Positions 1 to 13,162 of a stretch of 64,000 nucleotides of DNA are shown here, one piece after another. The position numbers and the translations under genes were made by a program. The stretch is from contig NC_133546.1 in the NCBI RefSeq assembly GCF_048773025.1, positions 80,755,747 to 80,819,746 of the forward strand. The letters run 5' to 3'. The notes below the pieces were generated by a model. That model was not told the DNA's origin and did not search any database. It saw nothing but the letters and a program-made list of their open reading frames with translations. Source of the stretch: Camelus bactrianus (taxonomy: Eukaryota > Chordata > Mammalia > Artiodactyla > Camelidae). The first letter of the stretch is position 1. Every line of letters starts with the position of its first letter.

Positions 1-248
1 TCCTGCAACCAGTTCCCTTTGTGCTAGATGAACGAACGTCTCTCCACATGCTCTGTTCTGAGAGATAAGTGTGTGTGAAATCCGTCCTTCACCTAGCTTG
101 TTGGGAACACAAAGTTTCTTTTCAGTTGCAAACTCCACTCCATACATATATATGGGGAGGTACTAGCTCCTACTCGAATTTACAGTGAAAACTGCAGGAA
201 CTTCAAACCGGCACTAGGAAACAGACTGAGAAACCATAGTATAGTTTC
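1..248. repeat. Representative satellite monomer (248 bp) with landmarks
   Basis: One monomer, given to fix the landmarks shared by nearly all copies. Four CTAG tetramers lie at 24, 93, 163 and 214. A perfect 10-bp palindrome CATATATATG lies at 145-154, followed by GGGGAGG. A PstI-type CTGCAG lies at 192-197. A pyrimidine-rich stretch sits near the start and a GTGTGTG run near 70. In the consensus the sixth block reads CTCAG-TT-CTGAG, a 5-bp inverted repeat; this copy has CTCTG instead. The consensus carries about six CpG sites. The two halves of the monomer do not align convincingly, so the unit does not look like a recent dimer of a shorter repeat. No coding, promoter or RNA signal is supported. 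Confidence 0.93.
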
Positions 249-3200
249 TCCTGCAACCCGTTCCCTTTGTGCTAGATGAACGAACGTCTCTCCACATGCT
301 AAGTTCTGAGAGATAATTGTTTGTGAAAGCAGTCCTTCACCTAGCTTGTTGGGAACACAAAGTTTCTTTTCAGTTGCAAACTCCACTCCATACATATATA
401 TGGGGAGGTACTAGCTCCAACTCGGTTATAAAGTGAAAACTGCAGGAACTTCTAACCGGCACTAGGAAACAGACTGAGAAACCAAAGTAAAAGTTTCTCC
501 TACAACCAATTCCCTTTGTGCTAGATGAACGAACGTCTCTCTACATGCTCACTTCTGAGAAATAATTGTGTGTGAAAGCCGTCCTTCACCTAGCTTGTTT
601 GGACCACAAAGTTTCTATTCAGTTGCAATCTCCACTCCATACATATATATGGGGAGGTACTAGCTCCAACTCGGTTATACAGTGAAAACTGCAGGAACTT
701 CTAACCGGCACTAGGAAACAGACTGAGAAACCAGAGTAAAAGTTTCCCCTGCAACCCGTTCCCTTTGTGCTAGATGAACGAACGTCTCTCCACATGCTCA
801 GTTCTGAGAGATAAGTGTGTGTGAAAGCCGTCCTTCAACTAGCTTGTATTGAACACAAAGTTTCTTTTCAGTTGCAAACTCCACTCCATACATATATATG
901 GGGAGGTACTAGCTCCAACTCGGTTTTACAGTGAAAACTGCAGGAACTTCAAACCGGCACTAGGAAACAGACTGAGAAACCACAGTAAAGTTTCTCCTGC
1001 AACCAGTTTCCTTTGTGCTAGATGAACGAACGTCTCTCCACATGCTCTGTTCTGAGAGATAAGTGTGTGTGAAAGCCGTCCTTCACCTAGCTTGTTGGGA
1101 ACACAAAGTTTCTTTTCAGTTGCAAACTCCACTCCATACATATATATGGGGAGGTACTAGCACCAACTCGGTTTTACAGTGAAAACTGCAGGAACTTCAA
1201 ACAGGCAATAGGAAACAGACCGAGAAACCACAGTAAAAGTTTCTAATGCAACCCGTTCCCTTTGTGCTAGATGAAAGAACGTCTCACCACATGCTCAGTT
1301 CTGAGAGATAAGTGTGTGTGAAAGCCGTCCTTCACCTATCTTGTTGGGAACACAAAGTTTCTTTTCAGTTGCAAACTCCACTCCATACATATATATGGGG
1401 AGGTACTAGCTCCAACTCGATTTTACAGTGAAAACTGCAGGAACTTCAAACCGGCACTAGGAAACAGACTGAGAAACCACAGTATAGTTTCTCCTGCAAC
1501 CCGTTCCCTTTGTGCTAGATGAACGAACGTCCCTCCACATGCTATGTTCTGAGATATAATTGTTTGTGAAAGCAGTCCTTCACCTAGCTTGTTGGGAACA
1601 CAAATTTCTTTTCAGTTGCAAACTCCACTCCATACATATATATAGGGAGGTACTAGCTCCAACTCGGTTTTAAAGTGAAAACTGCAGGAACTTCTAACCG
1701 GCACTAGGAAACAGACTGAGAAACCAGAGTAAAATTTTCTCCTGCAACCCGTTTCTTATGTGCTAGATGAACGAACGTCTCTACACATGCTCAGTTCTGA
1801 GAGATAAGTGTGTGTGAAAGCCGTCCTTCACCTAGCTTGTTGGGAACACAAACTTTCTTTTCAGTTGCAAACTCCACTCCATACATATATATGGGGAGGT
1901 ACAAGCTCCAACTCGGTTTTACAGTGAAAACTGCAGGAACTTCAAACCGGCACTAGGAAACACACAGAGAAACCAGAGTAATAGTTTCTCCTGCAACCCG
2001 TTCCCTTTGTGCTAGATGAACTAACGTCTCTCCACATGCTCAGTTCTGAGAGATAAGTGTGTGTTAAAGCCGTCCTTCACCTAGCTTGTTGGGAACACAA
2101 AGTATCTTTTCAGTTGCAAACTCCACTCCATACATATATATGGGGAGGTACTAGCTCCAACTCGGTTTTACAGTGAAAAATGCAGGAACTTCAAACCAGC
2201 ACTAGGAAACAGACTGAGAAACCAGAGTAAAAGTTTCTCCTGCAACCCGTTTCCTATGTGCTAGATGAACGAACGTCTCTACACATGCTCAGTTCTGAGA
2301 GATAAGTGTGTGTGAAAGCCGTCCTTCACCTAGCTTGTTGGGAACACAAAGTTTCTTTTCAGTTGCAAACTCCAATCCATACATATATATGGGGAGGTAC
2401 TAGCTCCAACTCGGTTTTACAGTGAAAACTGCAGGAACTTCAAACCGGCACTAGGAAACAGACTGAGAAACCACAGTAAAGTTTCTCCTGCAACCAGTTC
2501 CCTTTGTGCTAGATGAACGAACGTCTCTCCACATGCTCTGTTCTGAGAGATAAGTGTGTGTGAAAGCCGTCCTTCACCTAGCTTGTTGGGAACACAAAGT
2601 TTCTTTTCAGTTGCAAACTCCACTCCATACTTATATATGGGGAGGTACTAGCTCCAAATCGATTTTACAGTGAAAACTGCAGGAACTTCAAACCGGCACT
2701 AGGAAACAGACTGAGAAACCATAGTATAGTTTCTCCTGCAACCCGTTCCCTTTGTGCTAGATGAACGAACGTCTCTCCACATGCTAAGTTCTGAGAGATA
2801 ATTGTTTGTGAAAGCAGTCCTTCACCTAGCTTGTTGGGAACACAAAGTTTCTTTTCAGTTGCAAACTCCACTCCATACATATATATGGGGAGGTACTAGC
2901 TCCAACTCGGTTATACAGTGAAAACTGCAGGAACTTCTAACCGGCACTAGGAAACAGACTGAGAAACCAGAGTAAAAGTTTCTCCTGCAACCAATTCCCT
3001 TTGTGCTAGATGAACGAACGTCTCTCCACATGCTCACTTCTGAGAAATAATTGTGTGTGAAAGCCGTCCTTCACCTAGCTTGTTTGGAACACAAAGTTTC
3101 TATTAGGTTGCAAACTCCACTCCATACATATATATGGGGTGGTACTAGCTCCAACTCGGTTTTACAGTGAAAACTGCAGGAACTTCATACCGGCACTAGG

Positions 3201-4228
3201 AAACAGACTGAGAAACCACAGTAAAATTTTCTCCTGCAAACAATACCCTTTGTGCTAGATGGACGAACGTCTCTCCATATGCTCAGTTCTGAGAGATAAT
3301 TGTGTGTGAAAGCCGTCCTTCAACTAGCTTGTTGGGAACACAAAGTATCTTTTCAGTTACAAACTCCACTCCATACATATATATGGGGAGGTACTAGCTC
3401 CAACTCGGTTTTACAGTGAAAAATGCAGGAACTTCAAACCAGCACTAGGAAACAGACTGAGAAACCAGAGTAAAAGTTTCTCCTGCAACCTGTTTCCTAT
3501 GTGGTAGATGAAAGAACATCTCTACACGTGCTCAGTTCTGAGAGATAAGTGTATGTGAAAGCCGTCCTTCACCTAGCTTGTTGGGAACACAAAGTTTCTT
3601 TTAAGTTGCAAACTCCACTCCATACATATATATGGGGAGGTACTAGCTCCAACTCGGTTTTACAGTGAAAACTGCAGGAACTTCAAAACGGCACTAGGAA
3701 ACAGACTGAGAAACCACAGTAAAGTTTCTCCTGCAACCAGTTCCCTTTGTGCTAGATGAACGAACGTCTCTCCACATGCTCTGTTCTGAGAGATAAGTGT
3801 GTGTGAAAGCCGTCCTTCACCTAGCTTGTTGGGAACACAAAGTTTCTTTTCAGTTGCAAAATCCACTCCATACATATATATGGGGAGGTACTAGCTCCAA
3901 CTCGATTTTACAGTGAAAACTGCAGGAACTTCAAACCGGCACTAGGAAACAGACTGAGAAACCATAGTATAGTTTCTCCTGCAACCCGTTCCCTTTGTGC
4001 TAGATGAACGAAAGTCTCTCCACATGCTAAGTTCTGAGAGATAATTGTTTGTGAAAGCAGTCCTTCACCTAGCTTGTTGGGAACACAAAGTTTCTTTTCA
4101 GTTGCAAACTCCACTCCATACATATATATGGGGAAGTACTAGCTCCAACTCGGTTATACAGTGAAAACTGCAGGAACTTCTAACCGGCACTAGGAAACAG
4201 ACTGAGAAACCAGAGTAAAAGTTTCCCC
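1..4228. repeat. Block of about 500-660 bp present three times (1, 2,486, 3,729)
   Basis: Seen: the segment 1-660 recurs at 2,486-3,145, offset 2,485 bp (10 monomers), with scattered single-base differences. The segment 2,486-2,985 recurs again at 3,729-4,228, offset 1,243 bp (5 monomers). Shared diagnostic variants are 'ctctgttctg', the 'catagtatag' junction, 'ctaagttctg' with 'aattgtttgtg', and 'ggttata' in place of 'ggtttta'. The intervening monomers differ, so this is not a clean tandem HOR. Inference: two separate unequal-exchange steps moved the same two-monomer cassette. Confidence 0.8.
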
Positions 4229-4239
4229 TGCAACCCGTT

Positions 4240-5731
4240 CCCTTTGTGCTAGATGAACGAACGTCTCTCCACATGCTCAGTTCTGAGAGAAAAGTGTGTG
4301 TGAAAGCCGTCCTTCAACTAGATTGTATTGAACACAAAGTTTCTTTTCAGTTGCAAACTCCACTCCATACATATATATGGGGAGGTACTTGCTCCAACTC
4401 GGTTTTACAGTGAAAACTGCAGGAACTTCATACCGGCACTAGGAAACAGACTGAGAGACCACAGTAAAATTTTCTCCTGCAAACCGTTCCCTTTGTGCTA
4501 GATGAACGAACGTCTCTCCATATGCTCAGTTCTGAGAGATAATTGTGTGTGAAAGCCGTCCTTCACCTAGCTTGTTGGGAACACAAAGTATCTTTTCAGT
4601 TGCAAACTCCACTCCATACATATATATGGGGAGGTACTAGCTCCAACTCGGTTTTACAGTGAAAAATGCAGGAACTTCAAACCAGCACTAGGAAACAGAC
4701 TGAGAAACCAGAGTAAAAGTTTCTCCTGCAACCCGTTTCCTATTTGCTAGATGAACGAACGTCCCTCCACATGCTCAGTTCTGGGAGATAAGTGTGTGTG
4801 AAAGCCGCCCTTCACCTAGCTTGTTGGGAACACAAAGTTTCTTTTCAGTTGCAAACTCCACTCCATACATATATATGGGGAGGTACTAGCTCCAACTCTG
4901 TTTTACAGTGAATACTGCAGGAACTTCAAACCGGCACTAGGAAACAGACTGAGAAACCACAGTAAAGATTCTCCTGCAACCAGTTCCCTTTGTGCTAGAT
5001 GAACGAACGTCTCTCCACATGCTCAGTTCTGAGAGAAAAGTGTGTGTGAAAGCCGTCCTTCAACTAGATTGTATTGAACACAAAGTTTCTTTTCAGTTGC
5101 AAACTCCACTCCATACATATATATGGGGAGGTACTTGCTCCAACTCGGTTTTACAGTGAAAACTGCAGGAACTTCATACCGGCACTAGGAAACAGACTGA
5201 GAGACCACAGTAAAATTTTCTCCTGCAAACCGTTCCCTTTGTGCTAGATGAACGAACGTCTCTCCATATGCTCAGTTCTGAGAGATAATTGTGTGTGAAA
5301 GCCGTCCTTCACCTAGCTTGTTGGGAACACAAAGTATCTTTTCAGTTGCAAACTCCACTCCATACATATATATGGGGAGGTACTAGCTCCAACTCGGTTT
5401 TACAGTGAAAAATGCAGGAACTTCAAACCAGCACTAGGAAACAGACTGAGCAACCAGAGTAAAAGTTTCTCCTGCAACCCGTTTCCTATGTGCTAGATGA
5501 ACGAACGTCCCTCCACATGCTCAGTTCTGGGAGATAAGTGTGTGTGAAAGCCGCCCTTCACCTAGCTTGTTGGGAACACAAAGTTTCTTTTCAGTTGCAA
5601 ACTCCACTCCATACATATATATGGGGAGGTACTAGCTCCAACTCTGTTTTACAGTGAATACTGCAGGAACTTCAAACCGGCACTAGGAAACAGACTGAGA
5701 AACCACAGTAAAGTTTCACCTGCAACCAGTT
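4240..5731. repeat. Tandem duplication of a trimer (746 bp x 2)
   Basis: Seen: 4,240-4,985 and 4,986-5,731 match at an exact offset of 746 bp (3 monomers). Both share rare variants: 'gagagaaaag', 'gattgtattg', 'gtacttgctc', 'gagagaccac', 'ccgcccttc' and 'ctctgttttacag' followed by 'gaatactgc'. I see only a few differences, for example 'ctatttgctag' versus 'ctatgtgctag' and 'gagaaacc' versus 'gagcaacc'. Matching fades near 5,760, where 'ctcagttctg' becomes 'ctctgttctg'. This is a recent local duplication. Confidence 0.88.
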
Positions 5732-5867
5732 CCCTTTGTGCTAGATGAACGAACGTCTCTCCACATGCTCTGTTCTGAGAGATATGTGTTTGTGAAAGCC
5801 GTCCTTCAACTAGCTTGTAGGGAACACAAAGTTTCTTTTCAGTTGCAAACTCCACTCCATACATATA

Positions 5868-8800
5868 TATGGGGAGGTACTAGCTCCAACTCGGTTTTAC
5901 AGTGAAAACTGCAGGAACTTCATACCGGCACTAGGAAACAGACTGAGAAACCACAGTAAAATTTTCTCCTGCAAACCGTTCCCTTTGTGCTAGATGAACG
6001 AACGTCTCTCCATATGCTCAGTTCTGAGAGATAAGTGTGTGTGAAAGCCGTTCTTCACCTAGCTTGTTGGGAACACAAAGTATCTTTTCAGTTATAAACT
6101 CCACTCCATACATATATATGGGGAGGTACTAGCTCCAACTCGGTTTTACAGTGAAAAATGCAGGAACTTCAAACCAGCACTAGGAAACAGACTGAGAAAC
6201 CAGAGTAAAAGTTTCTCCTGCAACCCGTTTCCTATTTGCTAGATGAACGAACGTCTCTCCACATGCTCAGTTCTGAGAGATAAGTGTGTGTGAAAGCCGT
6301 CCTTCACCTAGCTTGTTGGGAACACAAAGTTTCTTTTCAGTTGCAAACTACACTCCATACATATATATGGGGAGGTACTAGCTCCAACTCGATTTTACAG
6401 TGAAAACTGCAGGAACTTCAAAACGGCACTAGGAAACAAACTGAGAAACCACAGTATAGTTTCTCCTGCAACCCGTTCCCTTTGTGCTAGATGAACGAAC
6501 GTCTCTCCACATGCTAAGTTCTGAGAGATAATTGTTTGTGAAAGCAGTCCTTCACCTAGCTTGTTGGGAACACAAATTTCTTTTCAGTTGCAAACTCCAA
6601 TCCATACATATATATAGGGAGGTACTAGCTCCAACTCGGTTTTACAGTGAAAACTGCAGGAACTTCAAACCGGCACTAGGAAACAGACTGAGAAACCAGA
6701 GTAAAAGTTTCTCCTGCACTCCTTTCCCTTTGTGCTAGATGAACGAACGTCTCTCCACATGCTCAGTTCTGAGAGATAAGTGTGTGTGAAAGCCGTCCTT
6801 CACCTAGCTTGTTGGGAACACAAAGTTTCTTTTCATTTGCAAACTCCACTCCATACATACATATGGGGAGGTACTAGCTCCAACTCGGTTTTACAGTGAA
6901 AAATGCAGGAACTTCAAACCAGCACTAGGAAACAGACTGAGAAACCAGAGTAAAATTTTCTCTTGCAACCCGTTTCCTATGTGCTAGATGAACGAACGTC
7001 TCTACACATGCTCAGTTCTGAGAGATATGTCTGTGTGAAAGCCGTCCTTCACCTAGCTTGTTGGGAACACAAAGTTTCTTTTCAGTTGCAAACTCCACTC
7101 CATACATATATATGGGGAGGTACAAGCTCCAACTCGGTTTTACAGTGAAAACTGCAGGAACTTCAAACCGGCACTAGGAAACATACAGAGAAACCAGAGT
7201 AATAGTTTCTCCTGCATCCCGTTCCCTTTGTGCTAGATGAACGAACGTCTCTCCACATGCTCAGTTCTGAGAGATAAGTGTGTGTGAAAGCCGTCCTTCA
7301 CCTAGCTTGTTGGGAACACAAAGTTTCTTTTCAGTTGCAAACTCCACTCCATACATATATATGGGGAGGTACTAGCTCCAACTCGGTTTTACAGTGAAAA
7401 CTGCAGGAACTTCATACCGGCACTAGGAAACAGACTGAGAAACCACAGTAAAATTTTCTCCTGCAAACCGTTCCCTTTGTGCTAGATGAACGAACGTCTC
7501 TCCATATGCTCAGTTCTGAGAGATAAGTGTGTGTGAAAGCCGTTCTTCACCTAGCTTGTTGGGAACACAAAGTATCTTTTCAGTTGTAAACTCCACTCCA
7601 TACATATATATGGGGAGGTACTAGCTCCAACTCGGTTTTACAGTGAAAAATGCAGGAACTTCAAACCAGCACTAGGAAACAGACTGAGAAACCAGAGTAA
7701 AAGTTTCTCCTGCAACCCGTTTCCTATTTGCTAGATGAACGAACGTCTCCCCACATGCTCAGTTCTGAGAGATAAGTGTGTGTGAAAGCCGTCCTTCACC
7801 TAGCTTGTTGGGAACACAAAGTTTCTTTTCAGTTGCAAACTACACTCCATACATATATATGGGGAGGTACTAGCTCCAACTCGATTTTACAGTGAAAACT
7901 GCAGGAACTTCAAACCGGCACTAGGAAACAGACTGAGAAACCACAGTATAGTTTCTCCTGCAACCCGTTCCCTTTGTGCTAGATGAACGAACGTCTCTCC
8001 ACATGCTAAGTTCTGAGAGATAATTGTTTGTGAAAGCAGTCCTTCACCTAGCTTGTTGGGAACACAAATTTCTTTTCAGTTGCAAACTCCACTCCATACA
8101 TATATATAGGGAGGTACTAGCTCCAACTCGGTTTTACAGTGAAAACTGCAGGAACTTCAAACCGGCACTAGGAAACAGACTGAGAAACCAGAGTAAAAGT
8201 TTCTCCTGCACTCCTTTCCCTTTGTGCTAGATGAACGAACGTCTCTCCACATGCTCAGATCTGAGAGATAAGTGTGTGTGAAAGCCGTCCTTCACCTAGC
8301 TTGTTGGGAACACAAAGTTTCTTTTCAGTTGCAAACTCCACTCCATACATATATATGGGGAGGTACAAGCTCCAACTCGGTTTTACAGTGAAAACTTCAG
8401 GAACTTCAAACCGGCACTAGGAAACAGACAGAGAAACCAGAGTAATAGTTTCTCCTGCAAACAGTTCCCTTTGTGCTAGATGAACGAACGTCTCTCCACA
8501 TGCTCAGTTCTGAGAGATAAGTGTGTGTGAAAGCCGTCCTTCACCTAGCTTGTTGGGAACACAAAGTTTCTTTTCATTTGCAAACTCCACTCCATACATA
8601 TATATGGGGAGGTACTAGCTCCAACTCGGTTTTACAGTGAAAAATGCAGGAACTTCAAACCAGCACTAGGAAACAGACTGAGAAACCAGAGTAAAATTTT
8701 CTCCTGCAACCCGTTTCCTATGTGCTAGATGAACGAACGTCTCTACACATGCTCAGTTCTGAGAGATATGTGTGTGTGAAAGCCGTCCTTCACCTAGCTT

Positions 8801-9140
8801 GTTGGGAACACAAAGTTTCTTTTCAGTTGCAAACTCCACTCCATACATATATATGGGGAGGTACAAGCTCCAACTCGGTTTTACAGTGAAAACTGCAGGA
8901 ACTTCAAACCGGCACTAGGAAACAGACAGAGAAACCAGAGTAATAGTTTCTCCTGCATCCCGTTCCCTTTGTGCTAGATGAACGAACGTCTCTCCACATG
9001 CTCAGTTCTGAGAGATAAGTGTGTGTGAAAGCCGTCCTTCACCTAGCTTGTTGGGAACACAAAGTTTCTTTTCAGTTGCAAACCCCACTCCATACATATA
9101 TATGGGGAGGTACTAGCTCCAACTCGGTTTTACAGTGAAA
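5868..9140. repeat. Hexamer block duplicated, second copy enlarged by one monomer
   Basis: Seen: 5,868 to about 6,830 matches 7,360 to about 8,322 at offset 1,492 bp (6 monomers), sharing the 'caaatttctt' deletion, 'tatataggg' and 'ctcctgcactcc'. From about 6,760 to 7,400 the match instead continues at offset 1,741 bp (7 monomers), to 8,500-9,140, sharing 'catttgc', 'ctacacatg', 'gtacaagctcc' and 'gcatcccg'. The change of offset means the second copy holds one extra monomer around 8,260-8,500. Inference: a duplication of about 1.5 kb followed by gain of a single monomer in the downstream copy, or loss of one in the upstream copy. Confidence 0.8.
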
Positions 9141-9764
9141 ACTGCAGGAACTTCAAACCGGCACTAGGAAACAGACTGAGAAACCATAGTATAGTTTCTC
9201 CTGCAACCCGTTCCCTTTGTGCTAGATGAACGAACGTCTCTCCACATGCTAAGTTCTGAGAGATAATTGTTTGTGAAAACAGTCCTTCAACTAGCTTGTT
9301 GGGAACACAAAGTTTCTTTTCAGTTGCAAACTCCACTCCATACATATATATGGGGAGGTACTAGCTCCAACTCGGTTATACAGTGAAAACTGCAGGAACT
9401 TCTAACCGGCACTAGGAAACAGACTGAGAAACCAGAGTAAAAGTTTCCCCTGCATCCCGTTCCCTTTGTGCTAGATGAACGAACGTCTCTCCACATGCTC
9501 AGTTCTGAGAGATAAGTGTGTGTGAAAGCCGTCCTTCAACTAGCTTGTATTGAACACAAAGTTTCTTTTCAGTTGCAAACTCCACTCCATACATATATAT
9601 GGGGAGGTACTAGCTCCAACTCGGTTTTACAGTGAAAATTGCAGGAACTTCATACCGGCACTAGGAAACAGACTGAGAAACCACAGTAAAATTTTCTCCT
9701 GCAAACCGTTCCCTTTGTGCTAGATGAACGAACGTATCTCCATATGCTCAGTTCTGAGAGATAA

Positions 9765-12700
9765 TTGTGTGTGAAAGCCGTCCTTCACCTAGCTTGTTGG
9801 GAACACAAAGTATCTTTTCAGTTGCAAACTCCACTCCATACATATATATGGGGAGGTACTAGCTCCAACTCGGTTTTACAGTGAAAAATGCAGGAACTTC
9901 AAACCAGCACTAGGAAACAGACTGAGAAACCAGAGTAAAAGATTCTCCTGCAACCCGTTTCCTATGTGCTAGATGAACGAACGTCTCTCCACAAGCTCAG
10001 TTCTGAGAGATAAGTGTGTGTGAAAGCCGTCCTTCACCTAGCTTGTTGGGAACACAAAGTTTCTTTTTAGTTGCAAACTCCACTCCATACATATATATGG
10101 GGAGGTACTAGCTCCAACTCGGTTTTACAGTGAAAACTGCAGGAACTGCAAACCGGCACTAGGAAACAGACTGAGAAACCTCAGTAAAGTTTCTCCTGCA
10201 ACCAGTTCCCTTTGTGCTAGATGAACGAACGTCTCTCCACATGCTCTGTTCTGAGAGATAAGTGTGTGTGAAAGCCGTCCTTCACCTAGCTTGTTGGGAA
10301 CACAAAGTTTCTTTTCAGTTGCAAACTCCACTCCATACATATATATGGGGAGGTACTAGCACCAACTCGGTTTTACAGTGAAAACTGCAGGAACTTCAAA
10401 CCGGCAATAGGAAACAGACCGAGAAACCACAGTAAAAGTTTCTAATGCAACCCGTTCCCTTTTTGCTAGATGACAGAACGTCTCACCACATGCTCAGTTC
10501 TGAGAGATATGTGTGTGTGAAAGCCGTCCTTCACCTTGCTTGTTGGGAACACAAAGTTTCTTTTCAGTGGCAAACTCCACTCCATACATATATATGGGGA
10601 GGTACTAGCTCCAACTCGATTTTACAGTGAAAACTGCAGGAACTTCAAACCGGCACTAGGAAACAGACTGAGAAACCACAGTATAGATTCTCCTGCAACC
10701 CGTTCCCTTTGTGCTAGATGAACGAAAGTCTCTCCACATGCTAAGTTCTGAGAGATAATTGTTTGTGAAAACAGTCCTTCACCTAGCTTGTTGGGAACAC
10801 AAAGTTTCTTTTCAGTTGCAAACTCCACTCCATAAATATATATGGGGAGTTACTAGCTCCAACTCGGTTATACAGTGAAAACTGCAGGAACTTCTAACCG
10901 GCACTAGGAAACAGACTGAGAAACCAGAGTAAAAGTTTCCCCTGCATACCGTTCCCTTTGTGCTAGATGAACGAACGTCTCTCCACATGCTCAGTTCTGA
11001 GAGATAAGTGTGTGTGAAAGCCGTCCTTCAACTAGCTTGTATTGAACACAAAGTTTCTTTTCAGTTGCAAACTCCACTCCATACATATATATGGGGAGGT
11101 ACTAGCTCCAACTCGGTTTTACAGTGAAAACTGCAGGAACTTCATACCGGCACTAGGAAACAGACTGAGAAACCACAGTAAAATTTTCTCCTGCAAACCG
11201 TTCCCTTTGTGCTAGATGAACGAACGTCCCTCCACATGCTCAGTTCTGAGAGATAAGTGTGTGTGAAACCGTCCTTCAACTAGCTTGTTGGGAACACAAA
11301 GTTTCTTTTCAGTTGCAAACTCCACTCCATACATATATATGGGGAGGTACTAGCACCAACTCGGTTTTACAGTGAAAACTGCAGGAACTTCAAACCGGCA
11401 CTAGGAAACCGACTGAGAAACCAGAGTAAAATTTTCTCCTGCAACCCGTTCCCTTTGTGCTAGATGAACGAAAGTCTCTCCACATGCTCAGTTCTGAGAG
11501 ATAATTGTGTGTGAAAGCCGTCCTTCAACTAGCTTGTTGGGAACACATATTTTCTTTTCAGTTGCAAACTCCACTCCATACATATATATGGGGAGGTACT
11601 AGCTCCAACTCGGTTTTACAGTGAAAACTGCAGGAACTTCATACCGGCACTAGGAAACAGACTGAGAAACCACAGTAAAATTTTCTCCTGCAAACCGTTC
11701 CCTTTGTGCTAGATGAACGAACGTCTCTCCATATGCTCAATTCTTAGGATAAGTGTGTGTGAAAGCCGTTCTTCACCTAGCTTGTTGGGAACACAAAGTA
11801 TCTTTTCAGTTGCAAACTCCACTCCATACATATATATGGGGAGGTACTAGCTCCAAATCGGTTTTACAGTGAAAAATGCAGGAACTTCAAACCAGCACTA
11901 GGAAACAGACTGAGAAACCAGAGTAAAAGATTCTCCTGCAACCCGTTTCCTATGTGCTAGATGAACGAACGTCTCTCCACATGCTCAGTTCTGAGAGATA
12001 AGTGTGTGTGAAAGCCGTCCTTCACCTAGCTTGTTGGGAACACAAAGTTTCTTTTCAGTTGCAAACTCCACTCCATACATATATATGGGGAGGTACTAGC
12101 TCCAACTCGGTTTTACAGTGAAAACTGCAGGAACTTCATACCGGCACTAGGAAACAGACTGAGAAACCACAGTAAAATTTTCTCCTGCAAACCGTTCCCT
12201 TTGTGCTAGATGAACGAACGTCTCTCCATATGCTCAATTCTTAGGATAAGTGTGTGTGAAAGCCGTTCTTCACCTAGCTTGTTGGGAACACAAAGTATCT
12301 TTTCAGTTGCAAACTCCACTCCATACATATATATGGGGAGGTACTAGCTCCAAATCGGTTTTACAGTGAAAAATGCAGGAACTTCAAACCAGCACTAGGA
12401 AACAGACTGAGAAACCAGAGTAAAAGATTCTCCTGCAACCCGTTTCCTATGTGCTAGATGAACGAACGTCTCTCCACATGCTCAGTTCTGAGAGATAAGT
12501 GTGTGTGAAAGCCGTCCTTCACCTAGCTTGTTGGGAACACAAAGTTTCTTTTCAGTTGCAAACTCCACTCCATACATATATATGGGGAGGTACTAGCTCC
12601 AACTCGGTTTTACAGTGAAAACTGCAGGAACTGCAAAGCGGCACTAGGAAACAGACTGAGAAACCTCAGTAAAGTTTCTCCTGCAACCAGTTCCCTTTGT

Positions 12701-13162
12701 GCTAGATGAACGAACGTCTCTCCACATGCTCTGTTCTGAGAGATAAGTGTGTGTGAAAGCCGTCCTTCACCTAGCTTGTTGGGAACACAAAGTTTTTTTT
12801 CAGTTGCAAACTCCACTCCATACATATATATGGGGAGGTACTAGCACCAACTCGGTTTTACAGTGAAAACTGCAGGAACTTCAAACCGGCAATAGGAAAC
12901 AGACCGAGAAACCACAGTGAAAGTTTCTAATGCAACCCGTTCCCTTTTTGCTAGATGACAGAACGTCTCACCACATGCTCAGTTCTGAGAGATATGTGTG
13001 TGTGAAAGCCGTCCTTCACCTAGCTTGTTGGGAACACAAAGTTTCTTTTCAGTGGCAAACTCCACTCCATACATATATATGGGGAGGTACTAGCTCCAAC
13101 TCGATTTTACAGTGAAAACTGCAGGAACTTCAAACCGGCACTAGGAAACAGACTGAGAAACC
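9765..13162. repeat. Block of about 0.9 kb repeated at a 10-monomer interval
   Basis: Seen: 9,765-10,677 matches 12,250-13,162 at offset 2,485 bp. Shared rare variants are 'aggaactgca', 'gaaacctcag', 'ctagcaccaac', 'ggcaatagg', 'agaccgag', 'tttctaatgc', 'gatgacagaacg' and 'cagtggcaaac'. The same block appears a third time at about 19,710-20,620, offset 7,460 bp (30 monomers) from the second. The blocks are separated by unrelated monomer orders, so one cassette has been spread by exchanges of different lengths. Confidence 0.82.
11556..12632. repeat. Dimer duplication (497 bp)
   Basis: Seen: 11,556-12,052 is repeated at 12,053-12,549, with the match continuing to about 12,632, at offset 497 bp (2 monomers). 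Both copies share the distinctive run 'ctcaattcttaggataag', which also carries a small deletion, together with 'ctccaaatcgg' and 'gtaaaagattctcc'. I see no clear difference between the two copies. A related version, 'ctcacttctgaggataag', lies near 19,695, so the deletion predates the dimer duplication. Confidence 0.87.

Noticed and set aside
52-63. CTCAG-TT-CTGAG inverted repeat of the consensus as a hairpin
   Set aside because: A 2-base spacer is too short for a stable hairpin, and many monomers carry CTCTG, CTAAG or CTCAT variants that break it without matching changes on the other arm.
1-248. Monomer as an ancient dimer of a unit of about 124 bp
   Set aside because: The two halves share only short words such as 'tttct', 'tgcaa' and 'ctag'; no continuous alignment is visible.
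180-395. Recurring 68-71 codon frame on the minus strand (also near 926, 2,665, 3,908, 9,130, 12,610, 19,076, 20,070)
   Set aside because: Its spacing equals whole numbers of monomers, it crosses the monomer boundary, and many copies are interrupted. The conservation is that of the repeat, not of a protein.
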